In this document: piece by piece, positions 52,022 through 60,505 of the stretch | Layout of the letters: each line of letters begins with the position of its first letter | How positions within the stretch are numbered: the first letter of the stretch is position 1 | Notes under the pieces: model-generated | Databases searched by the model: none | Told to the model about the DNA's origin: nothing | What the model saw: the letters and a program-made list of their open reading frames with translations, nothing else | NCBI RefSeq assembly: GCF_009908315.1 | Contig: NZ_JAAATW010000002.1 | Span: 620,001-684,000, forward strand | From: Paragemmobacter ruber | Lineage (GTDB): Bacteria > Pseudomonadota > Alphaproteobacteria > Rhodobacterales > Rhodobacteraceae | DNA length: 64,000 nt | Direction of reading: 5' to 3' | Position numbers and translations under genes: made by a program

Positions 52022-53260
52022 ATGCTGAGCCACTCCCAGATTGCCGCCGAACTGGCCGCGCGCCGCAAGAACTTTTCCCTCTCGCGCGCGCTTTACGCCG
52101 ATCCGGCCGTCTATCAGGCCGATCTCGAACAGATCTGGTATCGCGAATGGCTGTTCGCGCTGCCCTCGGCCGCGTTGCAGAAGACGGGCGATTATCAGAC
52201 CGTGCAGGTGGGCGCCTATCCGGTGATCGTGGTCAAGGGCGCCGACGGGCGCATCCGCGCCTTCCACAACGTCTGCCGCCACCGCGGCCAGCGGCTGTGC
52301 TCCAAGACCATGGGCAACACGCCCAAACTCGTCTGCCCCTATCACCAGTGGACCTATGAGCTGGATGGCAAGCTTCTTTATGCCCGCGACATGGGCGAGG
52401 ATTTCGATGCCGCCAAGTTCGGGCTGAAGCGGGTGCATTGCGTCGATCTGGGCGGGGTCGTCTACATCTGTCTGGCCGAGGTGCCGCCCCCCGTCGCCGA
52501 TCTGGCGCGCACCGCGGCGGGCTATCTGGCGCCTTCGGGTCTGTCGGATGCCAAGGTGGCCTTCACCTCGACCATCGTGGAAAACGGCAACTGGAAGCTG
52601 GTGATCGAGAACAACCGCGAATGTTATCACTGCGGCGGTTCGCACCCGTCGCTCTGCCGCACCTTCTCGGATAATCCCAAGATCGGCGCGATGGATGGCC
52701 CCCATTCGGCCAGCCCCGAAATCCTTGCCCATTGGGAACGCTGCGAAGCCGCAGGCCTGCCCTCGCGCTTTGTCCATGCCCCCGATTTCCAGTGGCGGCT
52801 CGCGCGCATCCCGCTTTTGAACAACGCCGAAAGCTATACGCTGTCGACCAAGGCAGCCGTGGCGCGGCGGATGGGGCGGATGCCCTTCAACGATGCGGGC
52901 AGCCTGCTTATGTATCACTATCCCAACACGTGGAACCACTTCCTGGGCGATCACGCGATCACCTTCCGCGTCCTGCCCGTCAGCCCGACCGAGACCGAGG
53001 TGACGACGACATGGCTCGTCCACAAGGACGCGGTGGAAGGTGTGGACTACGATCTGAAAACCCTGACCGAGGTCTGGATCGCCACCAATGACGAGGACCG
53101 TCAGGTGGTGGAGGAAAACCAGAAGGGCATCCTGTCGCCCGCCTATGAACCCGGCCCCTATTCGACCATTCAGGAAGAAGGCGTGATCCAGTTCGTGGAT
53201 TGGTATTGCGGCGTGATGGCCGGGCGCGTTGCGCCGGGTCCGGCTCTGGCGGCGGAGTAA
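52022..53260 (+). CDS. Rieske-type oxygenase alpha subunit, glycine betaine demethylase (GbcA) type
   Basis: A 412-residue Rieske/mononuclear-iron oxygenase. The [2Fe-2S] ligands are Cys85-Arg-His87 and Cys105-Pro-Tyr-His108. The mononuclear iron region reads WKLVIENNRECYHCGGSHPSL, where Asn-Asn-Arg-Glu precedes the two iron histidines as in GbcA and stachydrine demethylase. The product would be dimethylglycine plus formaldehyde. ATG 52022 sits behind CGAGGG; ATG 52019 is one codon earlier. The gene is directly controlled by the cobalamin riboswitch and followed after 3 bases by its reductase. Confidence 0.8.
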   Translation: MLSHSQIAAELAARRKNFSLSRALYADPAVYQADLEQIWYREWLFALPSAALQKTGDYQTVQVGAYPVIVVKGADGRIRAFHNVCRHRGQRLCSKTMGNTPKLVCPYHQWTYELDGKLLYARDMGEDFDAAKFGLKRVHCVDLGGVVYICLAEVPPPVADLARTAAGYLAPSGLSDAKVAFTSTIVENGNWKLVIENNRECYHCGGSHPSLCRTFSDNPKIGAMDGPHSASPEILAHWERCEAAGLPSRFVHAPDFQWRLARIPLLNNAESYTLSTKAAVARRMGRMPFNDAGSLLMYHYPNTWNHFLGDHAITFRVLPVSPTETEVTTTWLVHKDAVEGVDYDLKTLTEVWIATNDEDRQVVEENQKGILSPAYEPGPYSTIQEEGVIQFVDWYCGVMAGRVAPGPALAAE

Positions 53261-53263
53261 GCC

Positions 53264-54334
53264 ATGGGTCAGATGAACTGGACGGCCCGGCCCTGGACGG
53301 ATGCAGAGCTTCTGGAATGTGCCATGGTGGTGCCGGATGTGTCCGACACTGCGACCTTCACCTTCCGCGCGCCGTCGGGCGCGTGGTTCGACTATCAGCC
53401 GGGCCAGTTCCTGACGCTGGATCTGCCGGTGCCGGGCGGCAATATCCAGCGCACCTACACGATCAGTTCCAGCCCCTCGCGCCCCCTGTCGATCAGCGTC
53501 ACGGTCAAGGCGCAGAAGGACAGCATCGGCACGCGCTGGATGCTGGATCACCTCAAGCCCGGGATGCGGATCAAGGCCTATGGTCCGTCGGGCATCTTCT
53601 CCTTCCATCGCCACCCGGCGAAGAAATACCTCTTCATCTCGGCAGGCTCCGGCATCACCCCCATGATGTCGATGACGACATGGGCCTGGGATTCGGGCGA
53701 GATGCCCGACATCACCTTCGTCCACGCCGCCCGCCGCCCGTCCGAGATCATCTTCCGCGAAAGGCTGGAGCAATTCGCCAACCGCGTGCCGGGCCTGCAA
53801 TTGCGTTTTGTGGTCGAGGAACCCGATCCCTTCCGCGCCTGGCCCGGCTATACCGGACGGCTCAGCCAGATCATGCTGGGCCTGATGGCCCCCGACTATC
53901 TGGAGCGCGAGGTGTTCTGCTGCGGCCCCGAACCCTTCATGCAGGGGGTGCGCGACATGCTGGTGTCGCTGGGCTATGAGATGGCGCACTACCATCAGGA
54001 AAGCTTCGGCGCCCCCGTGCGGACCGAGGCCGAGGCGCCCGTGATCTCAGACGTGGTCCCCGATGCCGGGACCGGCGCAGTCATCACCTTTGCCAGCAGC
54101 GGCATCACCGCGCCTTGTGCCGAAACCGATACGGTGCTGGCGGTGGCCAAGCGGTCGGGGCTGAACATCCCCTCGGGCTGCACCTTCGGGCTGTGCGGCA
54201 CCTGCAAGGTGAAAAAGACCGAAGGCGATGTGCACATGGTTCATAACGGCGGGATCAGCGATGACGACATCGCCGCAGGCTACATCCTCGCCTGCTGTTC
54301 CCATCCCATGGGCAAGGTCACCGTCGCCGTCTGA
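53264..54334 (+). CDS. Hybrid flavin/[2Fe-2S] reductase of the Rieske oxygenase (GbcB type)
   Basis: A 356-residue electron-transfer partner. The FNR part has an FMN/FAD motif (RTYTISSSPS) and an NAD(P) motif (YLFISAGSGITPMMSM, later FCCGPEPFM). The C-terminal plant-type ferredoxin domain carries the cysteines C-T-F-G-L-C-G-T-C (residues about 305-315) and a final CCSHP. It supplies electrons from NADH to the oxygenase encoded just upstream. A terminator follows. Confidence 0.83.
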   Translation: MGQMNWTARPWTDAELLECAMVVPDVSDTATFTFRAPSGAWFDYQPGQFLTLDLPVPGGNIQRTYTISSSPSRPLSISVTVKAQKDSIGTRWMLDHLKPGMRIKAYGPSGIFSFHRHPAKKYLFISAGSGITPMMSMTTWAWDSGEMPDITFVHAARRPSEIIFRERLEQFANRVPGLQLRFVVEEPDPFRAWPGYTGRLSQIMLGLMAPDYLEREVFCCGPEPFMQGVRDMLVSLGYEMAHYHQESFGAPVRTEAEAPVISDVVPDAGTGAVITFASSGITAPCAETDTVLAVAKRSGLNIPSGCTFGLCGTCKVKKTEGDVHMVHNGGISDDDIAAGYILACCSHPMGKVTVAV

Positions 54335-54356
54335 CCCCGGTTGTATAGTCAGGGCA

Positions 54357-54376
54357 GGGCGGCGCGCGCGCCGCCC
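54357..54376 (+). terminator. Terminator-like palindrome between convergent genes
   Basis: GGGCGGCGCG and CGCGCCGCCC are a perfect 20-base palindrome 22 bases after the reductase stop, followed by TTGT. It lies between convergent genes and may serve both. Confidence 0.5.
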
Positions 54377-54385
54377 TTGTCTGCC

Positions 54386-54754
54386 TCAGAAATGCGATTT
54401 CGGCTCGTCCGGCTTGCCCGCCGCGATGGCCAGGATCCCGCCCACGATGCAAAAGCCGATGGGAAACATCGTGAACACGCCAAAGCCGAAAGAGAAATAC
54501 ATCAACCCGCTGGCCACCAGCATCAGCACACCCCCCACCAGCGCGCGGATCTTGGCCATGGCGGCCCCCGCAATCGCCAGCAGCGGGGCGATGAAACTGG
54601 CAAAGCGGATCAGGGCGGGGTTGTCGAATTCGCCGAAGATCTCGCCCAGTTCGGCATGCTCCTGCACCAGTTCGGTATAGCCGAACCCGAAGAACCCCAC
54701 GAGCATCGCGATCAACCCCCCGATGATCCCGAGCACCATAGCCGCGTTGCGCAT
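54386..54754 (-). CDS. Small four-segment membrane protein (DUF4064-like)
   Basis: A 122-residue protein. Four hydrophobic segments are visible, including MVLGIIGGLIAMLVGFFGFGY at the N-terminus and MFPIGFCIVGGILAIAAG near the end, with a short loop TELVQEHAELGEIFGEFDNP. This pattern resembles DUF4064 proteins. Function unknown. ATG 54754 begins the first hydrophobic helix directly; the upstream in-frame extension to 54814 is not convincing. Confidence 0.6.
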   Translation of the reverse strand: MRNAAMVLGIIGGLIAMLVGFFGFGYTELVQEHAELGEIFGEFDNPALIRFASFIAPLLAIAGAAMAKIRALVGGVLMLVASGLMYFSFGFGVFTMFPIGFCIVGGILAIAAGKPDEPKSHF

Positions 54755-54839
54755 CCTGTTTCCTCTGCTCGCCTGCCGCCCCGGCACATAAGCCGCTCTG
54801 GCACCTGCCAGCAAGTCTTGGCGGCGCGGCCCGCCCGAT

Positions 54840-55457
54840 CTAGGCGGCGCGCCCGTCGCGCAGGATCGCGGCCGCCACCTGCATGAGCATCGGCCAATCC
54901 GCGCCCGGGGCGAATTTCCCGGTCGTCTTGCCGTCGATGGTCAGGAAGGAATGGCCATGCACGGTGGCCCACAGCATATAGGCGCGCTCTTGCACCTGCG
55001 GGTGGCCTTCCGACAGGCCAATCACCCGCGCCACCGCCTGCAGCAGCACGGAAAAGCAGTTCCACCCCTTGCCCTGCAACTGCGTATCGGCGGCATGTCC
55101 CTCGGTCAGCCCGAAGACGAGGCGGAACACACCCGGCCCGCCGCGCGCGAAATCCACATAGGCCTGCCCGATCGCGGCCACGGCCTCGATCGAACCGGCG
55201 GGATGGCGGGCGCAGCCCGCCTCCATCGCGGCGCGCAGCCGGTCCATCCCCTCGGCCGCGACGGCGCGCAGCAGTTCGGGGCGGTCGCGGAAATGCTTGT
55301 AGGGCGCGGCGGAACTGACGCCCGCCCGGCGGGCGGCCTCGGCCACGGAAAACCCGTCAGGGCCGTGGCTTTCCACCAGGTCCCGCACGGCCGCGATCAG
55401 CTGCGCCCGCAGGTCGCCGTGGTGATAGGTGCTGCGCGCGGTCGTCTTGTCGGGCAT
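54840..55457 (-). CDS. TetR/AcrR-family repressor of the RND pump
   Basis: A 205-residue regulator. The HTH region is TYHHGDLRAQLIAAVRDLVESHGPDGFSVAEAARRAGVSSAAPYKHFRDRPELL, and the ligand domain is of the TetR_C WHG type (DFARGGPGVFRLVFGLTEGH). ATG 55457 is chosen; the longer frame to 55571 crosses the operators. It is divergent from the RND adaptor gene, with two tandem palindromes in between, so it likely represses both. Confidence 0.88.
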   Translation of the reverse strand: MPDKTTARSTYHHGDLRAQLIAAVRDLVESHGPDGFSVAEAARRAGVSSAAPYKHFRDRPELLRAVAAEGMDRLRAAMEAGCARHPAGSIEAVAAIGQAYVDFARGGPGVFRLVFGLTEGHAADTQLQGKGWNCFSVLLQAVARVIGLSEGHPQVQERAYMLWATVHGHSFLTIDGKTTGKFAPGADWPMLMQVAAAILRDGRAA

Positions 55458-55540
55458 GTCGCTTTCCAGAAGGGCCAGTTCGGCGCCGGGGCCGCAGGCG
55501 ACGCGGCCTTTTCGGGATACCGCGAGAAAGGGGCTTGTCA

Positions 55541-55576
55541 AGTAAGTATCACTTACTAATGTATGTGTCACTTACT
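55541..55576 (+). promoter_or_regulatory. Two tandem TetR operators
   Basis: AGTAAGT-ATC-ACTTACT (55541-55557) is a perfect palindrome with a 3-base spacer. A second, weaker copy TGTATGT-GTC-ACTTACT lies at 55560-55576, 19 bases on, with an identical right arm. Both lie 84-120 bases upstream of tetR and 39-75 bases upstream of the adaptor start, where they would block both promoters. Confidence 0.75.
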
Positions 55577-55614
55577 TTGCGAGAATCAACCCCACCCCAG
55601 CACATGAGGTCGCG

Positions 55615-56742
55615 ATGGCACGGAATTCGGGACGGCGGGCCGTGGCCATCACGGCCTTTGTGATCCTGTCGCTGGGGGGCTTGGGCGCCGCCGGGGCGGT
55701 TCTGGCCCCCCGGGCCGGGCAGGCCACCGCCACCGCAGAACGCCCCGCCCAGCCTGTCCGCGTGACCGAGATCGCCTTCACCCCCACGACGCGCGCCGTC
55801 ACTTATACCGGCACGATCCGCCCCCGGCACGAGGTGGCGATGGGCTTTCGCCTGTCCGGCAAGATCGTCTCACGCAGGGTGGAGGTGGGCGATGCCGTGA
55901 CGGCGGGCACGGTGCTGGCCACGCTCGACGATACCGATGCGCGGCTGGAACGCGATGTCGCCGCCGCCGAGGTGGCCGCCGCCGAGGTGGACCACCGCCG
56001 CGCGCGCGCCGATATCGACCGTACCCAAACCCTGTTCGACAAGGGCCATGTCGCGCAGGCCGCGCTCGACCGCGCGCTCAGCGTTGAGGCCGAGGCCGCC
56101 GCCCGCGCCGACCGCGCCCGCCGGTCGCTGGCGCTGGCCGAAAACGGGCTGGGCTATACCCGGCTGCTTGCCCCCGCCGATGGCGTGATCACCGCCACGC
56201 CGGGCGAGGCGGGGCAGGTGGTCGCCGCCGGAACGCCGGTTGTCTCCATCGCGCAGGGCGGGGCGGTGGATGTGGTCTTCTCGCTGCCCGAGGATGACCG
56301 CGATCTGCTGGCGGGCAGCACCGCCCGCGCCGAAATCTGGGGCGCGGGCGCTGTGTCCCACCCGCTTGTCCTGCGCGACATCGCCCCTGATGCCGATCCG
56401 CAGGGGCGCACTTACCGGGTGCGCATGGCGCTGGCCGATCCGGGGGCAGGGGCCAGCTTCGGGCGCACCGTGACCATCAGCGTCACCCCCGGGGCAGGGG
56501 CGCCGGTGGCCACCGTCCCCCTCGCCGCCGTGCAGGATGCAGGCGCAGGCCCCGCCGTCTGGCGCGTGACGGGCGACCGGGTGGAGCGTGTCCCGGTCGA
56601 ACTGGCCGCCGTCACCGACACGGTTGCCACGATCCGCGGCGCGCTGCGCCCCGGTGACCGCATCGTCAGCCTTGGCGCCCACAAGCTGGATCCCGATCGC
56701 CCTGTCCGCGTGGTGGAAATCCAAACCCCGGTCGCGGAGTGA
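55615..56742 (+). CDS. RND efflux periplasmic adaptor (HlyD/AcrA family)
   Basis: A 375-residue inner-membrane-anchored adaptor. The N-terminal segment AITAFVILSLGGLGAAGAVLAP anchors it; the barrel-sandwich start GTIRPRHEVAMGFRLSGKIVSRRVEVGDAVTAG is clear. The hairpin is a coiled-coil rich in Ala and Arg (residues about 100-170), and lipoyl/beta-barrel halves follow (VITATPGEAGQVVAAGTPVVSIAQGGAVDVVFSLPE). It links the pump to an outer-membrane channel not encoded nearby. Confidence 0.88.
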   Translation: MARNSGRRAVAITAFVILSLGGLGAAGAVLAPRAGQATATAERPAQPVRVTEIAFTPTTRAVTYTGTIRPRHEVAMGFRLSGKIVSRRVEVGDAVTAGTVLATLDDTDARLERDVAAAEVAAAEVDHRRARADIDRTQTLFDKGHVAQAALDRALSVEAEAAARADRARRSLALAENGLGYTRLLAPADGVITATPGEAGQVVAAGTPVVSIAQGGAVDVVFSLPEDDRDLLAGSTARAEIWGAGAVSHPLVLRDIAPDADPQGRTYRVRMALADPGAGASFGRTVTISVTPGAGAPVATVPLAAVQDAGAGPAVWRVTGDRVERVPVELAAVTDTVATIRGALRPGDRIVSLGAHKLDPDRPVRVVEIQTPVAE

Positions 56743-56746
56743 TCCG

Positions 56747-59700
56747 ATGCGCAACCTGAACCTGTCGCGTCTGGCCGTCACCAACCCGGCGGTCACGCTC
56801 TTTGCCATCCTCGTGGCGCTGGCTGCCGGGGCCTTTGCCTATGTCAATCTCGGACGCGCCGAAGACCCGACCTTCACCATCAAGACCATGGTCGTCACCG
56901 CTGTCTGGCCCGGCGCCACGGCGGATGAGATGCAGAACCTCGTCGCCGAACCGATGGAAAAGCGCATCCAGGAACTGCCGGAGCTTGAATTCGTCCGCAC
57001 CTTCTCGCGCCCCGGTGCGACGGTGCTGCAGGTGCAATTGCAGGATTCGGTGCGTGCGGCGCAGCCTGTCTGGTATCAGGTGCGCAAGAAGCTGGACGAT
57101 CTGGCGCCGTCCCTGCCGCAGGGCGTGATCGGCCCGTTCTTCGACGATGAATATGGCGATGTCTTTTCCGCCATCTACATGTTGACGGGCGAAGGGCTGG
57201 GCCGGGCCGAGCTTAAGGCCTATGCCGAACGCCTGCGCACGCGCCTGCTGGCGGTCGAGGATGCCGCCAAGGTGGCGCTGATCGGCGATGTCGAGGAACG
57301 CATCTGGGTAGAGATCAGCCACCGCCGTCTGGCCACGCTGGGCCTGTCGCCCCAGACCATCTTCGATGCCATCGCGGGGCAGAATGACATGACGGCGGCG
57401 GGGGCGATCCAGACGCAGGGCGATGCCGTGCAGGTGCGCGTCAGCGGCGGCCTCGCCACGCTGGCCACGCTGCGCGCCCTGCCCATCCCGGCCGGAGAGG
57501 CGACGCTCCGGCTGGGCGACATCGCCGAGGTGCGGCGCGGCTACGAGGACCCGCCCGACTATCTTGCCTTTCACGGCGGGATGCCGACCGTGGGCGTGGG
57601 CGTCGCCATGGCCGAGGGCGCGAATGTCGTCCAACTCGGCCAGCGGCTGGAGGCCGAGGTTGCCGCCTTCCGCGCCGACCTGCCGCTCGGGGTCGAGGTG
57701 ATCCAGACTGCCGACCAGGCCGATATCGTGACCCATGCCTTCGACGAATTCCTGAAGACATTTCTCGAGGCGCTGGTGATCGTCCTTGTCGTGTCCTTCG
57801 TCACGCTGGGCTGGCGCACGGGGATCGTGGTGGCGCTGTCGGTGCCCATCGTGCTGGCCATCGTCTTTGTGGTGATGCAGGTCTGGGGGATGAACTTTGA
57901 CCGCATCACGCTGGGCGCGCTGATCATCGCGCTGGGCCTTCTGGTCGATGATGCCATCATCGCGGTCGAGATGATGGTGGTGAAGATCGAACAGGGCCAT
58001 GACCGCATCGCCGCCGCCTCGGCCGCCTGGTCCTCCACCGCCTTCCCGATGCTGACCGGCACGCTGGTCACGGCGGCGGGGTTCCTGCCCGTGGGGCTGG
58101 CCCGGTCCACCAGCGGGGAATACGCGGGCAACATCTTCTGGGTGGTGGGCATCGCGCTGATCGTGTCCTGGTTCGTGGCGGTGATCGTGACGCCCTATCT
58201 GGGGATGAAACTCTTGCCTCCGCCCAAAGCCGGGGCGCATCACGCCAGCTATGACAGCCGCCTCTACCGCGCCCTGCGCGCGGGCGTCACCGCATCGCTG
58301 CGCGCCCGCTGGTGGGTGATCGGGGCGACGCTGGGCGCGCTGGGGCTGACGGGCGTGGGGATGGGCCTTGTCCAGCAGCAGTTCTTCCCCACCTCGGCGC
58401 GGGCGGAACTGTTCATCGAAACGCGCATGCCTGAAGGCACCTCAATCACGGCCACGGCCCGCGCCGCGCTGGCGGCTGAGGCGCTGGTCGCGGGCGATCC
58501 GGATGTCCGCCATGCCACCACCTATGTGGGGGCGGGCGCGCCGCGCTTCTTCTTCGCGCTGAACCCCGCGCTGCCCAACCCATCCTTCGCGCTGACGGTC
58601 ATCATGGCGCAGGATGCCGCCGCGCGCGACCGCCTGCGCGCCCGGATCGAGGCGGCCGTCGCCGCAGGCGCCATCCCCGAGGCGCGCATCCGTGTGGATC
58701 AGATCGTCTTTGGCCCGCCCGTGGGCTTTCCCGTGCAGTTCCGCGTGATCGGCCCCGACCCGGCCGAGGTGCGCCGCATCGCCGCCGATGTCCGCGCCGC
58801 CTTGGTCGCCAACCCCAACACGGTAGAGCCGCAGTTCGACTGGAACGAACAGGCCAAGGCGTTGCGGGTGCACCTCGATCAGGACCGCATCCGCGCGCTG
58901 GGCCTGAATACGGCGGATGTGTCCAACACGCTGCAAACCCTGCTGTCGGGGGTCAAGGTCACCGAGTTTCGCGATGGCACCGAACTCATCGACGTGATGG
59001 TCCGCGCGCCACAGGCCGAACGGGCCGATCCCTCGCGCCTGTCCGATCTGACGGTGCTGCTGCCCACCGGCGCGGCTGTGCCGCTGTCGCAACTGGCCGA
59101 TGTGAGCTATGATTTCGAAGAGCCGATCCTGTGGCGGCGCAACCGCGACATGGTGCTCACCGTGCGCGCCGATGTGGTGCCGGGCGTGCAGGCCCCCACC
59201 GTGACCGCGCAGATCCTGCCCGGCCTGCAACCCATCATCGACGCGCTGCCTGCGGGCTATCGCATCGAAACCGGCGGCGCGGTGGAGGAAAGCGCCAAGG
59301 CCAATGCCGCGCTGTTCCGCATCTTTCCGCTGATGTTCGTGGTGATGCTGTCGCTTCTGATGCTGCAATTGCGCAGCTTCTCGAAGCTGTTCCTCGTCTT
59401 TCTGACGGCGCCTCTCGGGGCCATCGGGGCGGTGGCGGCGCTTCTGCTGTTCAACGCGCCTTTCGGCTTTGTGGCGCTGCTCGGGGTGATCGCGCTTGCG
59501 GGCATGATCATGCGCAACACCGTGATCCTTGTGGATCAGATCGACCACGACCTTGCTGCCGGGGCCGCCCCATGGGATGCGGTGGTGGAAAGCACCGTGC
59601 GCCGCGCGCGCCCTGTGGTGCTGACCGCGCTGGCGGCGATCCTTGCCATGATCCCCTTGGCGCGGTCGGTCTTCTGGGGGCCGATGGCCATGGCGATCAT

Positions 59701-59863
59701 GGGCGGGCTGATCGTGGCCACGGTGCTGACGCTGTTCTTCCTGCCCGCGCTTTATGCCGCGTGGTTCCGCATCCGCGACACCCGGCCGGATGCGGCCGCC
59801 GCGCATGTGCCTGCATCTGCGCCCGCGCGCGCCCTGCCGCCGCAGGCCACGGCGGCGCGCTAA
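56747..59863 (+). CDS. RND efflux pump permease (AcrB/HAE1-like)
   Basis: A 1038-residue proton-driven pump. The N-terminus MRNLNLSRLAVTNPAVTLFAILVALAAGAFAY is the first segment, and GLLVDDAIIAVEMMVV carries the paired aspartates of the proton relay in segment 4. Two large periplasmic loops follow segments 1 and 7, and the second half repeats the pattern (GVIALAGMIMRNTVILVDQIDHDL). It starts 4 bases after the adaptor stop. The substrate is unknown; the pair is induced when its TetR ligand binds. Confidence 0.9.
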   Translation: MRNLNLSRLAVTNPAVTLFAILVALAAGAFAYVNLGRAEDPTFTIKTMVVTAVWPGATADEMQNLVAEPMEKRIQELPELEFVRTFSRPGATVLQVQLQDSVRAAQPVWYQVRKKLDDLAPSLPQGVIGPFFDDEYGDVFSAIYMLTGEGLGRAELKAYAERLRTRLLAVEDAAKVALIGDVEERIWVEISHRRLATLGLSPQTIFDAIAGQNDMTAAGAIQTQGDAVQVRVSGGLATLATLRALPIPAGEATLRLGDIAEVRRGYEDPPDYLAFHGGMPTVGVGVAMAEGANVVQLGQRLEAEVAAFRADLPLGVEVIQTADQADIVTHAFDEFLKTFLEALVIVLVVSFVTLGWRTGIVVALSVPIVLAIVFVVMQVWGMNFDRITLGALIIALGLLVDDAIIAVEMMVVKIEQGHDRIAAASAAWSSTAFPMLTGTLVTAAGFLPVGLARSTSGEYAGNIFWVVGIALIVSWFVAVIVTPYLGMKLLPPPKAGAHHASYDSRLYRALRAGVTASLRARWWVIGATLGALGLTGVGMGLVQQQFFPTSARAELFIETRMPEGTSITATARAALAAEALVAGDPDVRHATTYVGAGAPRFFFALNPALPNPSFALTVIMAQDAAARDRLRARIEAAVAAGAIPEARIRVDQIVFGPPVGFPVQFRVIGPDPAEVRRIAADVRAALVANPNTVEPQFDWNEQAKALRVHLDQDRIRALGLNTADVSNTLQTLLSGVKVTEFRDGTELIDVMVRAPQAERADPSRLSDLTVLLPTGAAVPLSQLADVSYDFEEPILWRRNRDMVLTVRADVVPGVQAPTVTAQILPGLQPIIDALPAGYRIETGGAVEESAKANAALFRIFPLMFVVMLSLLMLQLRSFSKLFLVFLTAPLGAIGAVAALLLFNAPFGFVALLGVIALAGMIMRNTVILVDQIDHDLAAGAAPWDAVVESTVRRARPVVLTALAAILAMIPLARSVFWGPMAMAIMGGLIVATVLTLFFLPALYAAWFRIRDTRPDAAAAHVPASAPARALPPQATAAR

Positions 59864-59903
59864 AAGGACAGGGCCAAAAGGACAGGGCTAAAAGGACAGG
59901 GGG
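59862..59903. repeat. Three tandem 14-bp repeats at the RND/acdR convergent stops
   Basis: AAAAGGACAGGGCC, AAAAGGACAGGGCT and AAAAGGACAGGGGG follow one another from 59862. The first contains the stop of the pump gene (TAA 59861-59863) and the last encodes the C-terminal end of the Lrp gene on the other strand. A local slippage duplication at the junction is likely. Confidence 0.7.
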
Positions 59904-60364
59904 GCGTTGTCCTTCACCTCTTTCAGCACAAAGAAGGTGCGGATCTGGCGCACGCCGGGCAGGGCGATCAGCTGCCGCCCATGCAGCAGGTTGAACCCCG
60001 CCATGTCGCGCACGCGGATTTTCAGCAGATAGTCGAAATCACCCGCGACAAGGTTGCAATCCAGCACCTCGGTCATCGCGCCCACCGCCGCCTCGAAGGC
60101 GGCAAAGCTTTCAGGCGTGGACCGGTCCAGCACCACGCCCACCATCACCAGCGCGCCAAGTCCCACCGCATTGGGCGCGATCTGGGCGCGGATGGCGGTG
60201 ACATAGCCTTCGTCGATCAGCCGCTGGGTGCGGCGGTGGCAGGTGGCGGGGCTGACATTCACCATCCGCGCCAGATCGGCATTGGCCAGCCGCCCATCCT
60301 TTTGCAGCGCCCGCAGCAGGTTGCGATCGATTCGGTCCAGATCGGCGGTGGAAGGTTCTTTCAT
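59888..60364 (-). CDS. acdR: Lrp/AsnC-family regulator, probable AcdR
   Basis: A 158-residue regulator with an N-terminal HTH (DLDRIDRNLLRALQKDGRLANADLARMVNVSPATCHRRTQRL) and a C-terminal RAM ligand domain (GVVLDRSTPESFAAFEAAVGAMTEVLDCNLVAGDFDYLLKIRV). It is divergent from the ACC deaminase gene across 141 bases, the conserved arrangement of acdR and acdS in which AcdR activates acdS when ACC is present. Confidence 0.82.
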   Translation of the reverse strand: MKEPSTADLDRIDRNLLRALQKDGRLANADLARMVNVSPATCHRRTQRLIDEGYVTAIRAQIAPNAVGLGALVMVGVVLDRSTPESFAAFEAAVGAMTEVLDCNLVAGDFDYLLKIRVRDMAGFNLLHGRQLIALPGVRQIRTFFVLKEVKDNAPLSF

Positions 60365-60419
60365 CCTGTGGGCCTGCTGTCTTCGCCAAGGCGCGAATCA
60401 TGCCGCATCGTGGAAGAAA

Positions 60420-60433
60420 CGGCAATTCTGCCG
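60420..60433. promoter_or_regulatory. Inverted repeat in the acdR-acdS divergent region
   Basis: CGGCA-ATTC-TGCCG is a perfect dyad midway between the two genes. It could be an AcdR half-site or part of the acdS promoter; Lrp sites are usually more AT-rich, so the assignment is weak. Confidence 0.3.
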
Positions 60434-60505
60434 CCCCAATATGAAAGCCCCCTCTGCGCCGATCCTGCTAGTCTTTCGGCATAGCCACCCACAGGAGACA
60501 CCGGC

